Positions 47,087 through 56,278 are shown, counted from the first letter of the stretch. The stretch is DNA of 64,000 bases from Cohnella laeviribosi DSM 21336 (GCF_000378425.1 NZ_KB899823.1:1-64000); one strand, 5' to 3'. The notes: generated by a model not told the origin, from the sequence alone. Program-made: numbers and translations.

Positions 47087-48060
47087 CGGACAAGCCCCTC
47101 CGCGGACGCTCCGGGCAGAGCGGACACCCACTTGTCGTCGTATACGGTGTCCAAATACCGGTCGCCCCGGTCCGGGAGAATGGCGACGCAGACCGAATCC
47201 GCCGGAATGTCGACCTGCATCCGGCGGATCGCCGTCACGACGCCGCCCGACGACGCGCCGGCGAGAATCGCCTCCGTGTCGCGCAGCTCGCGGCAGCCCG
47301 CGACGCAGTCGAGGTCGGTCACGTGGACGACGCGGTCGGCCAGCTCCCGTCGGCACAGCGGCGGTACGATTGCCGCGCCCAGACCGGGCAGGCGGCGCAC
47401 GGCCGAGCCGCCGCTTTCGAAGATCGCGCTCCCGGCGGCATCCACCGCGATGACGCGCGTGCTCAGGCCCTCGTCGCGCAACCGTTCCGCGCAGCCCCGG
47501 AGCGTTCCGAACGTGCTCACACCGCAGAACAAATAGTCGATGCGGTCCAATTCCCGCAAAATCTCCGGCATCGTCGAGCCGTAGTGCGCCAAATAGCTGG
47601 CCGGATTGGCATACTGGTTGGGCCAGCAGCAATCGCCGAGCTCCTCTTGCAGCTCGCGAATCCGCTTGATGCGGGCGGGCAAATATTCGCCTGTCAGCGG
47701 ATCGGGCTCGCGAACCGTCTCGATGCCCGCGCCAAGGCTGCGAAGCGTCCTAAGGTGCGCGGAGGTGGTGCGCGGGTCCACGACGCAGACGAACCGCAGC
47801 CCGTAGAACTTGCAGATGAGAGCGAGACTGATCGCCAAGTTGCCCGAGCTCGATTCGATGACGGTCGTTCGGGGGCCGATCAGGCCGCGGTCGATGGCGT
47901 CGCGGATCATGCGCAGAGCCGGCCGGTCTTTGGCGCTGCCGCCGGGATTCATCATCTCCAGCTTGGCGTACACCCGGAAAGGCGCGTCCGCGAACATGCG
48001 CGCCAGCCGGACGAGCGGCGTCCGGCCAATGGCGGAAAGCAGTCCGTCCAAGGCGTTCAT
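47083..48060 (-). CDS. sbnA: SbnA-like PLP enzyme (2,3-diaminopropionate biosynthesis)
   Basis: 325 residues. SbnA joins O-phospho-L-serine and L-glutamate to N-(aminocarboxyethyl)-L-glutamate. It is a cysteine-synthase fold enzyme: PLP lysine Lys44 in NPGGSAKDRPA, SSSGNLAIS (about 78-86), CGVSTFGTLRG as phosphate-binding loop and GASSGG near the C-terminus. The start at 48060 (MNALDGLLSAIGRTP) is family-typical; the longer frame to 48132 is not needed. It lies ten bases after the PaaK-like gene and overlaps sbnB. Confidence 0.92.
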   Translation of the reverse strand: MNALDGLLSAIGRTPLVRLARMFADAPFRVYAKLEMMNPGGSAKDRPALRMIRDAIDRGLIGPRTTVIESSSGNLAISLALICKFYGLRFVCVVDPRTTSAHLRTLRSLGAGIETVREPDPLTGEYLPARIKRIRELQEELGDCCWPNQYANPASYLAHYGSTMPEILRELDRIDYLFCGVSTFGTLRGCAERLRDEGLSTRVIAVDAAGSAIFESGGSAVRRLPGLGAAIVPPLCRRELADRVVHVTDLDCVAGCRELRDTEAILAGASSGGVVTAIRRMQVDIPADSVCVAILPDRGDRYLDTVYDDKWVSALPGASAEGLVR

Positions 48061-48070
48061 TGGCGGCACC

Positions 48071-49351
48071 TCAATCGTAATAGATCTTCTTGCGTTTGAT
48101 CCCGCCGTCCGCCCAGGCGGCCGTCCCGTCATCCTGCGGCACGTATTCCACCTTCAGCGCTTCCAGCAATCCGCCCCGGATCATCGCCCCGATCTCGGGG
48201 ATGCGGTTCGCAAGTTCCCGCTCGATGGCTGCCAGCCGCCCGAGGTCGCCTATGCCGCCGACGATGCGCACCCGCAGCTTGTTGTCCGCGACGTGCACGC
48301 GGACGGCAGCCGAAGGCTCCGCATGGCGGTATACCACGTCCTCGATATCGTACACGCTGATCTTCTCTCCGTGCTTCAGCTCCGGCCCGAGCCGTTTGAC
48401 GAGCGCCCGAAAGCTCGGGCGCCAGCTCCCGTTCACCCGGATCGGGCGAAAATCGCGCACGACATCGTACGTCACGTAACGCAGGGCGGGAAACATATCG
48501 CGCGCAAGCGAGGTCAGCACCAGCACGCATTCGTCTTCCTCCAGCCCGTCCCCCGCGCCGGACAGGGCTTCCAGACCTGCGGAGCCCCGAAAATCCGGCT
48601 CGGCCGAAGGCCGCCATCCTTCCGCTTCGATGCCTTCGGCAAACAGATAACGGCCGTGCTCATGGGAGAAGTAAGCGATGGTGCCGATTTCGATCGAGCC
48701 GTACGTATCCATGATGTCTTCCGTTCGAATCCCGAGCCGCAACGCGGCTTGCTCCAGCCATGCGGGGGGAGCGGGCTCGCCGACGAGAATGACTTTGCGG
48801 ATGCCAAGGCGGCTTGGGCGTTCCGCCGCCGCCAGCAGTCGGTCAAGAATGGACGGCATCGTATACAAGACATGCGGCCGTACCGCTTCCAGCCGCTCGA
48901 GATGGCGTTCGACCGGAAGCCGAAACGAAACCGATTCGGCCTGCAGGCCGATGCGCGCGAACACGTCTGCCGCCGTATCGGCGGCATGGCCCGTGCCCAT
49001 ATCGGACAATGCCGTGCGCAGGCTGCCAAGCCCGACTTCTTCGCCTGCGCGCAAAAATCGGGCAAAGATGTCGGATTTGATTTCCGCGTAACGCCTTTCG
49101 TCCTCGTCGGAATAATAAATCGTTTTCCGATATCCGCTGCTGGTGCCCGACGTTCTGTACGCATGAAGGTTCGGCTGCCGTTCCAGCGGATTGCCGGGCG
49201 TGTAGTAGAACCGTTCCAGCGTTTCGGCCGTCAGAAGCGGCAGTTCGGAGAGCGCGGTTGCCGCCCGCGTATGTCCGAGCAGCCGACCGTACCATGGAAA
49301 GGCGAGCAGCGTTCGCTCCAGTTTGCGCTGCAATTGCCCGCTGTTCAGCAT
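48071..49351 (-). CDS. PaaK-like adenylate-forming enzyme
   Basis: 426 residues of the phenylacetate-CoA ligase/CoF synthetase superfamily. The ATP-binding loop is TSGTSSGYRKT (about 67-77), followed by DTYGSIEIGTIAYF (near 218) and YVTYDVVRDFRPI (about 290), the aspartate that binds the ribose. The C-terminal lid is present (LKVEYVPQDDGT). Such enzymes activate a carboxylic acid as acyl-AMP for amide or thioester formation. It heads the diaminopropionate operon, so the acyl group probably ends up on diaminopropionate (inference). GGAGGG precedes the ATG at 49351. Confidence 0.87.
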   Translation of the reverse strand: MLNSGQLQRKLERTLLAFPWYGRLLGHTRAATALSELPLLTAETLERFYYTPGNPLERQPNLHAYRTSGTSSGYRKTIYYSDEDERRYAEIKSDIFARFLRAGEEVGLGSLRTALSDMGTGHAADTAADVFARIGLQAESVSFRLPVERHLERLEAVRPHVLYTMPSILDRLLAAAERPSRLGIRKVILVGEPAPPAWLEQAALRLGIRTEDIMDTYGSIEIGTIAYFSHEHGRYLFAEGIEAEGWRPSAEPDFRGSAGLEALSGAGDGLEEDECVLVLTSLARDMFPALRYVTYDVVRDFRPIRVNGSWRPSFRALVKRLGPELKHGEKISVYDIEDVVYRHAEPSAAVRVHVADNKLRVRIVGGIGDLGRLAAIERELANRIPEIGAMIRGGLLEALKVEYVPQDDGTAAWADGGIKRKKIYYD

Positions 49352-49533
49352 TCAATTCCCTCCGGCGGTTCAACTAGACCGTTTATCGTCTTCTCCCAGT
49401 GTATGTGCCTGCGTTGGGATGGTTCGCCGTTCCGGCTGCTGTGGGCATGCGTACTTCCTTTCGGGGAAAAATCCCATAGGGTAGGGTAAAGGCTTCGCAG
49501 ACCGGATCGGAGCGGGCCGAGGGGGGAGCGGCG

Positions 49534-50319
49534 ATGAGGAGCAGACGCAGAACGATAACGGACAAATGGACGAAAACCCGGATCATCAAAGGCTCGGCTG
49601 CGCTTAAAGCTCATATTCCCGATACGAGGCGGTTGGACAGATGCGCGTTTGAACGAATGCTGAAACGTTACGGCCTCGTCTATGTCAAGCCTGTGAACGG
49701 ATCGTGCGGAATCGGCGTCATGCGCGCGGAGCGCAGGGGAAGCGAGGGCGTTGCCGTGCAGGCCGGCACGAGGGTTGCGCGGTTTGCGACGAGCGGCCAG
49801 GCGTTTCGCTGGATCGTCCGGCGCAAGGGGAAGAGGCCGTACTTGGCGCAGCGGGGCATACGCGTTATACGGATATCGGGAAGGCCGGTCGATTTTCGGG
49901 TCGTGATCCAGCGGAACCGCGTCCGCAAGTGGGAGGTGACGGGTATGCTGGCCCGCATTGCCCATCCCCGCAAAGCCGTGACGAACGGAAGTCAAGGAGG
50001 CAGCATCCGTTCCGCTCACGAGGTGCTGGTCAGCCAGGCGGGCAGGCGGCAGACCGAACGGCTGATCCGCGGCTTCGCCAGGCTGGCGAGGCTGACGGCG
50101 AAGCAATTTGCCCGGTCCTATCCGCGAATGAACGAGCTGGGGCTCGATATTGCGGTGGACGGGAAGCTGAGAAGCTGGATTCTCGAGGTGAATACTCGGC
50201 CCGACCCGCGGCCGTTCGTTCTGCTGGACGATCCGTCCATGCTGCGCAGGATTGTCAGGTTGGCGCGGGGCTACGGCCGTATATGCAATCTGAAGGTTAC
50301 AAAAGCCAAAAAAGGCTGA
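49534..50319 (+). CDS. YheC/YheD-type ATP-grasp protein
   Basis: 261 residues, ATP-grasp fold as in the endospore-coat-associated YheC/YheD family: YVKPVNGSCGIGVM (about 50-63), YLAQRGIRVI, DFRVVIQRN, and the metal-binding ending LGLDIAVDGKLRSWILEVNTRPDPRPF. Many Bacilli have several such genes; a possible peptide- or amide-bond ligase activity is inferred from the fold only. GGGGGGAG precedes the ATG. It is divergent from the diaminopropionate operon with 182 bases between, so they may share regulation. Confidence 0.85.
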   Translation: MRSRRRTITDKWTKTRIIKGSAALKAHIPDTRRLDRCAFERMLKRYGLVYVKPVNGSCGIGVMRAERRGSEGVAVQAGTRVARFATSGQAFRWIVRRKGKRPYLAQRGIRVIRISGRPVDFRVVIQRNRVRKWEVTGMLARIAHPRKAVTNGSQGGSIRSAHEVLVSQAGRRQTERLIRGFARLARLTAKQFARSYPRMNELGLDIAVDGKLRSWILEVNTRPDPRPFVLLDDPSMLRRIVRLARGYGRICNLKVTKAKKG

Positions 50320-50369
50320 ACCGGCATATCAGAAGCCGGCAAGCCTTCCCGGTTTGCATAATAGAATGA

Positions 50370-50868
50370 GCCTTGCTTCGGCTAGGAACGCCGAAGCAAG
50401 GCCGCTTTATCAGACCGGCTGCCACAACGCCGGAACGTTGGGCGGTTCCCATCCCGTCAGCGACGTATGCGCCTGAATGCAGCGGTATACGACGCCGTTA
50501 TACGTGACCTGATCGTTAACGCTGTAGGCGACGCCCGGCGCCCACGGCTGCACGCCCGTCGCGGCGTCCGTCGTCGCCGTCACCGCGTTGCTCGCCGGCG
50601 AAATATTGCCCGCCGCATCTTTCGCCTGCACCGTGAACGTATAGCTCGTTCCCGGGGCAAGTCCGGCGACCGTCGCCGTCGTTCCGGTCACGTTCACGCT
50701 GCTGCCGCCGTACTTGACGATATAGCCCGTGACGCCCACGTTGTCCGATGACGCGTTCCAGGCCAGGCTGACGCTGGTCGACGTTTTGCCCGTCACGCGA
50801 AGGTTCGTCGGAGCGGTCGGCGCCGTCGTGTCTCCGCCCGGATCGGGGTTTCCGCCGCCTCCGCCCAG
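50370..50868. repeat. Direct repeat, copy A (chitinase C-terminal module and terminator)
   Basis: About 499 bases nearly identical to 52013-52511 (offset 1643). It holds the chitin-binding module, the FnIII domain and the start of the linker of the first chitinase, plus the hairpin GCCTTGCTTCGGC/GCCGAAGCAAGGC (50370-50403) just beyond its stop codon. Confidence 0.95.
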
Positions 50869-51939
50869 ATTGTTGAGATAAGCCCGGTGGCTGTTGGAAA
50901 ACTGAAAGCCGCTGTACTGGTCCCAATTGATGGACCAGGTCATCAATCCGCGCAGCGCCGGATACCCTGACGGCTTGCGCAGCGTATAGGCGCCGCCGAA
51001 GGATTGTCCTTTGATCAAGTAATCCAGCGCTTTCTGCACTTCGGCGGGAGCGGTATACCCGCCGCTGGCCGCTTGCGGCGACGCCGGCAGTCCGATCGCA
51101 ACCTGATCCGGCCTGAGCGCGGGGAACGTGTTGCTTGCGCTTCCGGCCACCGGGAAGCCTTGCAGCAGCATTTCCGCCATAGCCACGTGGAAATCCGCCG
51201 TTCCCTGCGCGTAATTGCGTCCGTCAAGCCCGGTCAAAGGGCCGGAGTTGTAATGCTGGACGTGAATGACGTCCAACTGATCCCGCAGCGCGTAAATGAC
51301 CGGCAAATACGCCCCCCATGGTCCGCCGTATGCCGACATGCCTCCCTGCACATAGGCCGTTTCCGGCGCCATCGTCAGCACGAAATCCTGGCCGAAGTGC
51401 TGGATGATCTGCCGCGTGCCGTCGATCAGGTTCACGATTTTCGGCGTGGTCGGATTGCGGAAATCCGAATCTCCCGGATTCAGGGAAAGCGAGCTTCCTT
51501 CCAGATCGATGTCCATTCCGTCGAATCCGTACGTTTCGATGATTTGAATCATCGAATTGACGAACTGCTGCTTTTTGGCCGCATCCGTCAGCTCGACCGT
51601 CCCGTTGGCGCCCCCGATGGAGATAAGCACCTTTTTGCCTTGGCTTTGCAAATAGGCGACATCGTCCCGGAACTGCTGAACCGTAGCATTAAAGGGGGCA
51701 AAAGCCATGCTTCCGTTTCCGCTGGAGGCAGGCTCCGCAAAGGCAATATTGATGACGTCGAAATTCGCCGATACGTTCCGCAGGCGGATCGAACCGGACC
51801 CGTTATCGAAGTTGTGCCAGTATCCGGTCAGGATTTTGCTTGGAAGGGCCGCCGCTTGGGCCGCCGGCAATTGCGGCCGGGTCAGAAACCATGAACCTAG
51901 AAGAACAAAGGAAAGCACGATGGCGAAAACGCGTTTCAT
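50410..51939 (-). CDS. Secreted GH18 chitinase with FnIII and chitin-binding domains
   Basis: 509 residues: signal peptide (cleavage after AQA, near residue 30), GH18 barrel (about 34-350) with catalytic DGMDIDLEGS (D-x-x-D-x-D-x-E intact), a Gly/Asp/Pro linker, an FnIII domain (about 372-455), and a C-terminal CBM5/12 module (about 463-509, WAPGVAYSVNDQVTYNGVVYRC). Cuts chitin outside the cell. AAGGAGGAGAAA precedes the ATG at 51939. Its C-terminal third is almost identical to that of the next chitinase. Confidence 0.95.
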   Translation of the reverse strand: MKRVFAIVLSFVLLGSWFLTRPQLPAAQAAALPSKILTGYWHNFDNGSGSIRLRNVSANFDVINIAFAEPASSGNGSMAFAPFNATVQQFRDDVAYLQSQGKKVLISIGGANGTVELTDAAKKQQFVNSMIQIIETYGFDGMDIDLEGSSLSLNPGDSDFRNPTTPKIVNLIDGTRQIIQHFGQDFVLTMAPETAYVQGGMSAYGGPWGAYLPVIYALRDQLDVIHVQHYNSGPLTGLDGRNYAQGTADFHVAMAEMLLQGFPVAGSASNTFPALRPDQVAIGLPASPQAASGGYTAPAEVQKALDYLIKGQSFGGAYTLRKPSGYPALRGLMTWSINWDQYSGFQFSNSHRAYLNNLGGGGGNPDPGGDTTAPTAPTNLRVTGKTSTSVSLAWNASSDNVGVTGYIVKYGGSSVNVTGTTATVAGLAPGTSYTFTVQAKDAAGNISPASNAVTATTDAATGVQPWAPGVAYSVNDQVTYNGVVYRCIQAHTSLTGWEPPNVPALWQPV

Positions 51940-52012
51940 CCGTTTCTCCTCCTTAAACGTTGATCCGTTTGGAGCAAGTCATCAAGGCATCGCGTTCCGA
52001 TTCCGCCGGGTT

Positions 52013-52511
52013 GCCTTGCTTCGGCTAGGAACGCCGAAGCAAGGCCGCTTTATCAGACCGGCTGCCACAACGCCGGAACGTTGGGCGGCTCCCATCCCGT
52101 CAGCGACGTATGCGCCTGAATGCAGCGGTATACGACGCCGTTATACGTGACCTGATCGTTAATGCTGTAAGAAACGCCCGGCGCCCACGGCTGTACGCCC
52201 GTCGCGGCGTCCGTCGTCGCCGTCACCGCGTTGCTCGCCGGCGAAATATTGCCCGCCGCGTCTCTCGCCTGCACCGTGAACGTATAGCTCGTTCCCGAGG
52301 CAAGTCCGCCGACCGTCGCCGTCGTTCCGGTCACGTTCACGCTGCTGCCGCCGTACTTGACGATATACCCCGTGACGCCCACGTTGTCCGATGACGCGTT
52401 CCAGGCCAGGCTGACGCTGGTCGACGTTTTGCCCGTTACGCGAAGATTCGCCGGAGCGGTCGGCGCCGTCGTGTCTCCGCCCGGATCGGGGTTACCGCCG
52501 CCTCCGCCCAG
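52013..52511. repeat. Direct repeat, copy B (chitinase C-terminal module and terminator)
   Basis: Near-identical copy of 50370-50868, covering the linker, FnIII and CBM5/12 part of the second chitinase and its downstream hairpin. The differences are scattered single bases (for example GTATAGGCGACG versus CTGTAAGAAACG), consistent with duplication or gene conversion. Confidence 0.95.
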
Positions 52512-53852
52512 CAGGTCGCCGCTCAGCTTGTTCAGAAGCGTCCGGTTCCGGTCGCCGCTGAATTCCCAGAACATCGCGCCGCCCAAGCTTCTCGACTGGA
52601 TAAAGGCGGTTTTGTGGCCCAGAGACTCGGTATCGTCATACGAAATGAAATTGCCGTTCGCCGGGTTGTACAAATAGGGCACCTTGGCCGTGTCGTTCCA
52701 ATACCGGGTATAGCCGTTCTTGTTGATGTAGTTGTTCTGGAGGTCGGTAAAATCGAAAACGCCGCTTTCCCATGTGCCCGGAGGCGTTCCCGTGCAGCTT
52801 CGGTATTGCCCGTTGTTCGCGTTGGCGCAGCCGCTCCAGCCCCTGCCGTAGAACGGAACGCCCAGCACGATTTTGGCGGCCGGCACGCCGGCGTCCAGAA
52901 AGCCCTGTACGGCTGCCGCCCCGTTGAACTCCTGCGCATCGGGCACGCCTGCCGCGGAAGCCGCCGGGTCGTAGTAAAGCGGGGCGTTGTGGGCGCTTAT
53001 GCTCTGCCACCCTCCGTTGAAATCGTAGGTCATGATGTTGATCCAATCGACGATGCCGGCAATATTGGCCAATTCGGTGTTTTGCCTGAAGGACGGGCCG
53101 GCTCCCGCGGCGATGGTAAGCAAATAATGCTTTCCGTCCTGCGCCCCGGCCGCATCCAGCTTATTGCGCACCTCCTGCAGCAGCAGCGTGTAATTCCGCT
53201 TGTCCTCCGGGCGGTAGCCGTTCCCCGGCAAGCCGCCGCTGACCGGGTATTCCCAGTCCAGGTCGATGCCGTCGAATTGATATTTCCGCAAAAAGTTCAC
53301 GGCCGAATTCGCGAAATTCTCCCGCGTCTGCTGGGTGGCGGCGGTGTCGGAGAAGCGGTTGGACCACGACCACCCGCCGACGGAGATGATCGTTTTCAGA
53401 TGGGGGTTGGCCTGCTTCAGCAGGATCAGCTGCTTGAGATTCCCGCGGATCGGATCGCTCCACGAGTCTCCCGGGTTGGTTTGCTGCGCGTCGATCCACG
53501 GGTCTCCGAGCACGATCGAACCGTTGGGAACCTGAATCGTTCCGTTCTCGTCCTGACAGGTCCACGTTTGCGGATTCGGTCCCGTCGGGTCGGGATTGCC
53601 GTGAATGCCGTTCCAGCAAATGTCCGCGAACGCGTAGTTGATATGGGTCACCTTGGATGCGTCGATATCCCACACGTGATAGGCCCGGCCGTACGCGCCC
53701 CAGGAAGGGTAGTACCCTATGATCTTGTAGTTGGATTCGCCGGCAGCCGAAGCCGTCTTTTCCTGAAACGATAGAATGGAAAAAATCAATGAAGCCATAA
53801 GGAGCAACGACACGGAAGCACGAAACCGCAGAAACCGGACCCGAACGTTCAT
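52053..53852 (-). CDS. Secreted GH18 chitinase (ChiA-like) with FnIII and chitin-binding domains
   Basis: 599 residues: signal peptide (to about residue 37), GH18 barrel with an inserted alpha/beta domain (about 42-435), catalytic DGIDLDWEYP intact, and the same linker, FnIII and CBM5/12 parts as the neighbour. This type acts processively on chitin chains, complementing the other enzyme. The start at 53852 (MNVRVRFLRF) follows GAAGGAGG. An in-frame start at 53888 lacks such a site. The two chitinases are read in the same direction with 113 bases between. Confidence 0.95.
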   Translation of the reverse strand: MNVRVRFLRFRASVSLLLMASLIFSILSFQEKTASAAGESNYKIIGYYPSWGAYGRAYHVWDIDASKVTHINYAFADICWNGIHGNPDPTGPNPQTWTCQDENGTIQVPNGSIVLGDPWIDAQQTNPGDSWSDPIRGNLKQLILLKQANPHLKTIISVGGWSWSNRFSDTAATQQTRENFANSAVNFLRKYQFDGIDLDWEYPVSGGLPGNGYRPEDKRNYTLLLQEVRNKLDAAGAQDGKHYLLTIAAGAGPSFRQNTELANIAGIVDWINIMTYDFNGGWQSISAHNAPLYYDPAASAAGVPDAQEFNGAAAVQGFLDAGVPAAKIVLGVPFYGRGWSGCANANNGQYRSCTGTPPGTWESGVFDFTDLQNNYINKNGYTRYWNDTAKVPYLYNPANGNFISYDDTESLGHKTAFIQSRSLGGAMFWEFSGDRNRTLLNKLSGDLLGGGGGNPDPGGDTTAPTAPANLRVTGKTSTSVSLAWNASSDNVGVTGYIVKYGGSSVNVTGTTATVGGLASGTSYTFTVQARDAAGNISPASNAVTATTDAATGVQPWAPGVSYSINDQVTYNGVVYRCIQAHTSLTGWEPPNVPALWQPV

Positions 53853-54521
53853 TACTTTTCCTCCTTCGATATTTAATGAATTCACCAAAACTATAAATCT
53901 CTTTCTTCACCACCTCCTTCAATTCTATTTTCTGTCAAATGATGGAAGATTGAAAGGGATAAATTCATATAACGAGGGGTATAAATCTGAATTTTCAGAT
54001 AAAATTTAAACGCCTATGGCAGACTTATTGGCAGAATCGTTATAGGGCAAAAACGACGGTCGGCCTTTTAACGAACAAGCATTTCCAGACGCTCCGTCGA
54101 ACTTGGGATACCCCTTTCCAAGAATCGCGTTGTATCCGAAACGAAAATCGGGAACGGCAAGCCGGCAGCGGCCGAAGTTGGCCGGGATGACGAAGCGGCT
54201 GTCATTTGTTCATCGCAACCATGGCTGTAATCGAAGCTCCGGTTATATTGTTACCGTGGTTATAATCGCAACTGTGGCCATGCCGCAACTTCGGCTATGC
54301 GTCTATATTAGAAAAAATCCAATCAAATTCACCGCTCAGGCGCCGGCAGCCGGTCTATGTTGGATATATCCAGTCATTTAACCCGTAGAAGCCGAATCGG
54401 CAAGGCTCTCGGGTTCTTTCATTGAATAAAATCCAACATACGGCCCGGAAAGGGGCGAAAGGAGTCGGCATCCTGAACAAAATCCAATATAGCTGCCGCT
54501 CGGGGGCAATGAGAGATACTA
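53853..54521. other. Non-coding, AT-rich then repeat-rich
   Basis: The first 150 bases are AT-rich and probably hold the chitinase promoter. Bases 54200-54340 contain imperfect copies of a CTGTAATCG/CGGTTATATTG-like motif. AAAATCCAA occurs at 54314, 54428 and 54479, the last two 51 bases apart in similar contexts. No gene was recognised. Confidence 0.5.
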
Positions 54522-54957
54522 GGCGGACTACATGGCGGGTTAGCCTCGGGGTTGGCGGCAAAGAAGGGTACTGGGCGGACTACATGACGGGTAAGCAGCG
54601 AGGTTGGCGGCAAAGAAGGGTAATGGGCGGACTACATGACGGGTTAGCAGCGAGGTTGGCGGCAAAGAAGGGTAATGGGCGGACTACATGACGGGTTAGC
54701 AGCGAGGTTGGCGGCAAAGAAGGGTACTGGGCGGACTACATGGCGGGTTAGCAGCGAGGTTGGCGGCAAAGAAGGGTACTGGGCGGACTACATGACGGGT
54801 TAGCAGCGAGGTTGGCGGCAAAGAAGGGTACTGGGCGGACTACATGCCGGGTTAGCCTCGGGGTTGGCGGCAAAGAAGGGTACTGTACGGACTACATGGC
54901 GGGTTAGCAGCGAGGTTGGCGGCAAAGAAGGGTACTGGACGGGCTACTTGACGGCTG
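54522..54957. repeat. Tandem repeat, 52-bp unit, eight copies plus a partial
   Basis: Unit starts GGCGGACTACATGACGGGTT and ends AAGAAGGGTACTG. Copies begin at 54522, 54574, 54626, 54678, 54730, 54782, 54834 and 54886, with a degenerate ninth at 54938. Variants are CATGGC/CATGAC/CATGCC, AGCAGCGAGG/AGCCTCGGGG and GTACTG/GTAATG. 52 is not a multiple of three and no ribosome binding site leads in, so it is non-coding. It has no unique spacers and is not a CRISPR array. Confidence 0.93.
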
Positions 54958-55190
54958 CACGCCGCGGCTCGGGGCCGGGGCGGCTTCCTCCGAACGGAAC
55001 TTCCGTTGCGAACGGGCCTCGAAGCGGGGAGTCCCCGTCCGTTCCCGTCTTCATGCCCAACGGCAGCGTAGGTTGCCCGTTTGAACGCGGGTTCGCTCAT
55101 TTGCCGGATCGTGCCCCGACGAAGACGGCTCCGAAGCCGTCCCGAACATGACCTTCAAAAAAAGGTGGCAAATAAGTCGGTCTCAAAAAA
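54958..55190. other. Intergenic, nothing recognised
   Basis: GC-rich sequence between the tandem repeat and a strong hairpin. No credible gene with a start signal was seen on either strand. Confidence 0.5.
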
Positions 55191-55242
55191 AAGCTTGCGC
55201 AGCCGTCCCCGAACGCCGCTTCGGGTTGGGCTGCGCAAGCTT
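55191..55242. terminator. Strong symmetric hairpin terminator
   Basis: AAGCTTGCGCAGCC (55191-55204) pairs with GGCTGCGCAAGCTT (55229-55242), with A- and T-tracts outside, so it can act in both directions. It has no evident gene upstream. Confidence 0.8.
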
Positions 55243-55504
55243 TTTGATTCGGTTAGCTAAGTTCCGACTGGTAAGGCCAGAACATACGTCCGGAAAATAA
55301 AAAAAGCCGCGTATGCGGATTTTTGACAGACTTTAAGCAGAGGCTCAGCAAATCAACTGAGGGCTAAAACTATATATCCTCGCCATCTATAATATTAGAA
55401 TAACATGAAGATAAAGAAAAGTCTAGTCTTTTTCTCCAACTTTGGTAAGATTTTTTTGCTCGTCGCGCGGGAGCTTTAAACTGCACAACGAAGGAGGAAT
55501 CCCT

Positions 55505-56278
55505 TTGGTTCTGTGGATACTGGCCAAAAGCATGGTCCGAAGCCGGCTTCAATACTCCGCTTCCCATGCGGTAAGAACGGCGGCCAGCGTGATTTTCGGC
55601 ATGATCTACGTGGCGATCTGGCAAGGCATCGGCGAACAGGATCCCCTGGGCGAGTACGGCACCGAAGGCATGGTCCGATATATCGCCTTCAACCAGGTGA
55701 TCCTCTGGCTGACGTTTACCCAATACGGACTCGGGCTGGAAGAACGGGTACGGACGGGGCAGATCGCACTCGACCTCGCCCGTCCGGTCCATCTGTTCGT
55801 CTTCGCCGCCGGGAGGGAGGCGGGCTCGATCGCCTATAACGCGATATTCACCGCGCTTCCGCTGTTCTTCATCTACGATTGGATGTTCGGACTTGCGGCT
55901 CCCCGGGAACCCGCCGTCTGGCTATGGACGGCCGCGGCGCTGCTGATGGCGGTCTATTCCGCCTTGTGCATCGGCTACGGAATCGGCGTAGCGTCGCTGT
56001 GGACGGTCGAAGGACGCTGGTTTCATTTGCTGAACTATTCGCTGAATTTCGTGCTGTCCGGGTTTCTGATGCCGCTTCAATGGATGCCGGACTGGCTGCA
56101 GGCGGTCGCCTGCGCTTCGCCCTACCCGATCTTTCACTCTGTTCCGGCCGGACTTTATATGGGCAAAGCCGGGCCGGACACGCTGCTCGTTCCGTTCCTC
56201 TGGTGCCTTCTGCTTACGGCCGGGGCGCTTGCGGCGACAAAGCTGGTCAGGCGCAAAGTGGAGGTGCAGGGCGGATGA
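55505..56278 (+). CDS. ABC-2 type permease, subunit 1
   Basis: 257 residues, six membrane helices, of the ABC-2 family that includes DUF990 (early VLWILAKSMVRSRLQYSASH, late FHLLNYSLNFVLSGFLMPLQWMP). Works with a second permease and an ATPase encoded next. The TTG at 55505 is chosen because AAGGAGG lies eight bases before it. The next gene's ATG overlaps its stop. The substrate is unknown. Confidence 0.88.
   Translation: MVLWILAKSMVRSRLQYSASHAVRTAASVIFGMIYVAIWQGIGEQDPLGEYGTEGMVRYIAFNQVILWLTFTQYGLGLEERVRTGQIALDLARPVHLFVFAAGREAGSIAYNAIFTALPLFFIYDWMFGLAAPREPAVWLWTAAALLMAVYSALCIGYGIGVASLWTVEGRWFHLLNYSLNFVLSGFLMPLQWMPDWLQAVACASPYPIFHSVPAGLYMGKAGPDTLLVPFLWCLLLTAGALAATKLVRRKVEVQGG

Noticed and set aside
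50371-50403. Hairpin as an insertion-sequence end
   Set aside because: The same hairpin follows both chitinases as part of the duplicated block, and no transposase or target duplication is present; a terminator role fits better.
54522-54957. Tandem repeat as a CRISPR array
   Set aside because: Units abut with a constant period and there are no unique spacers or cas genes.
54864-55151. Possible 95-residue protein in the repeat region
   Set aside because: It starts inside a non-coding tandem repeat whose period breaks the reading frame and has no binding site.
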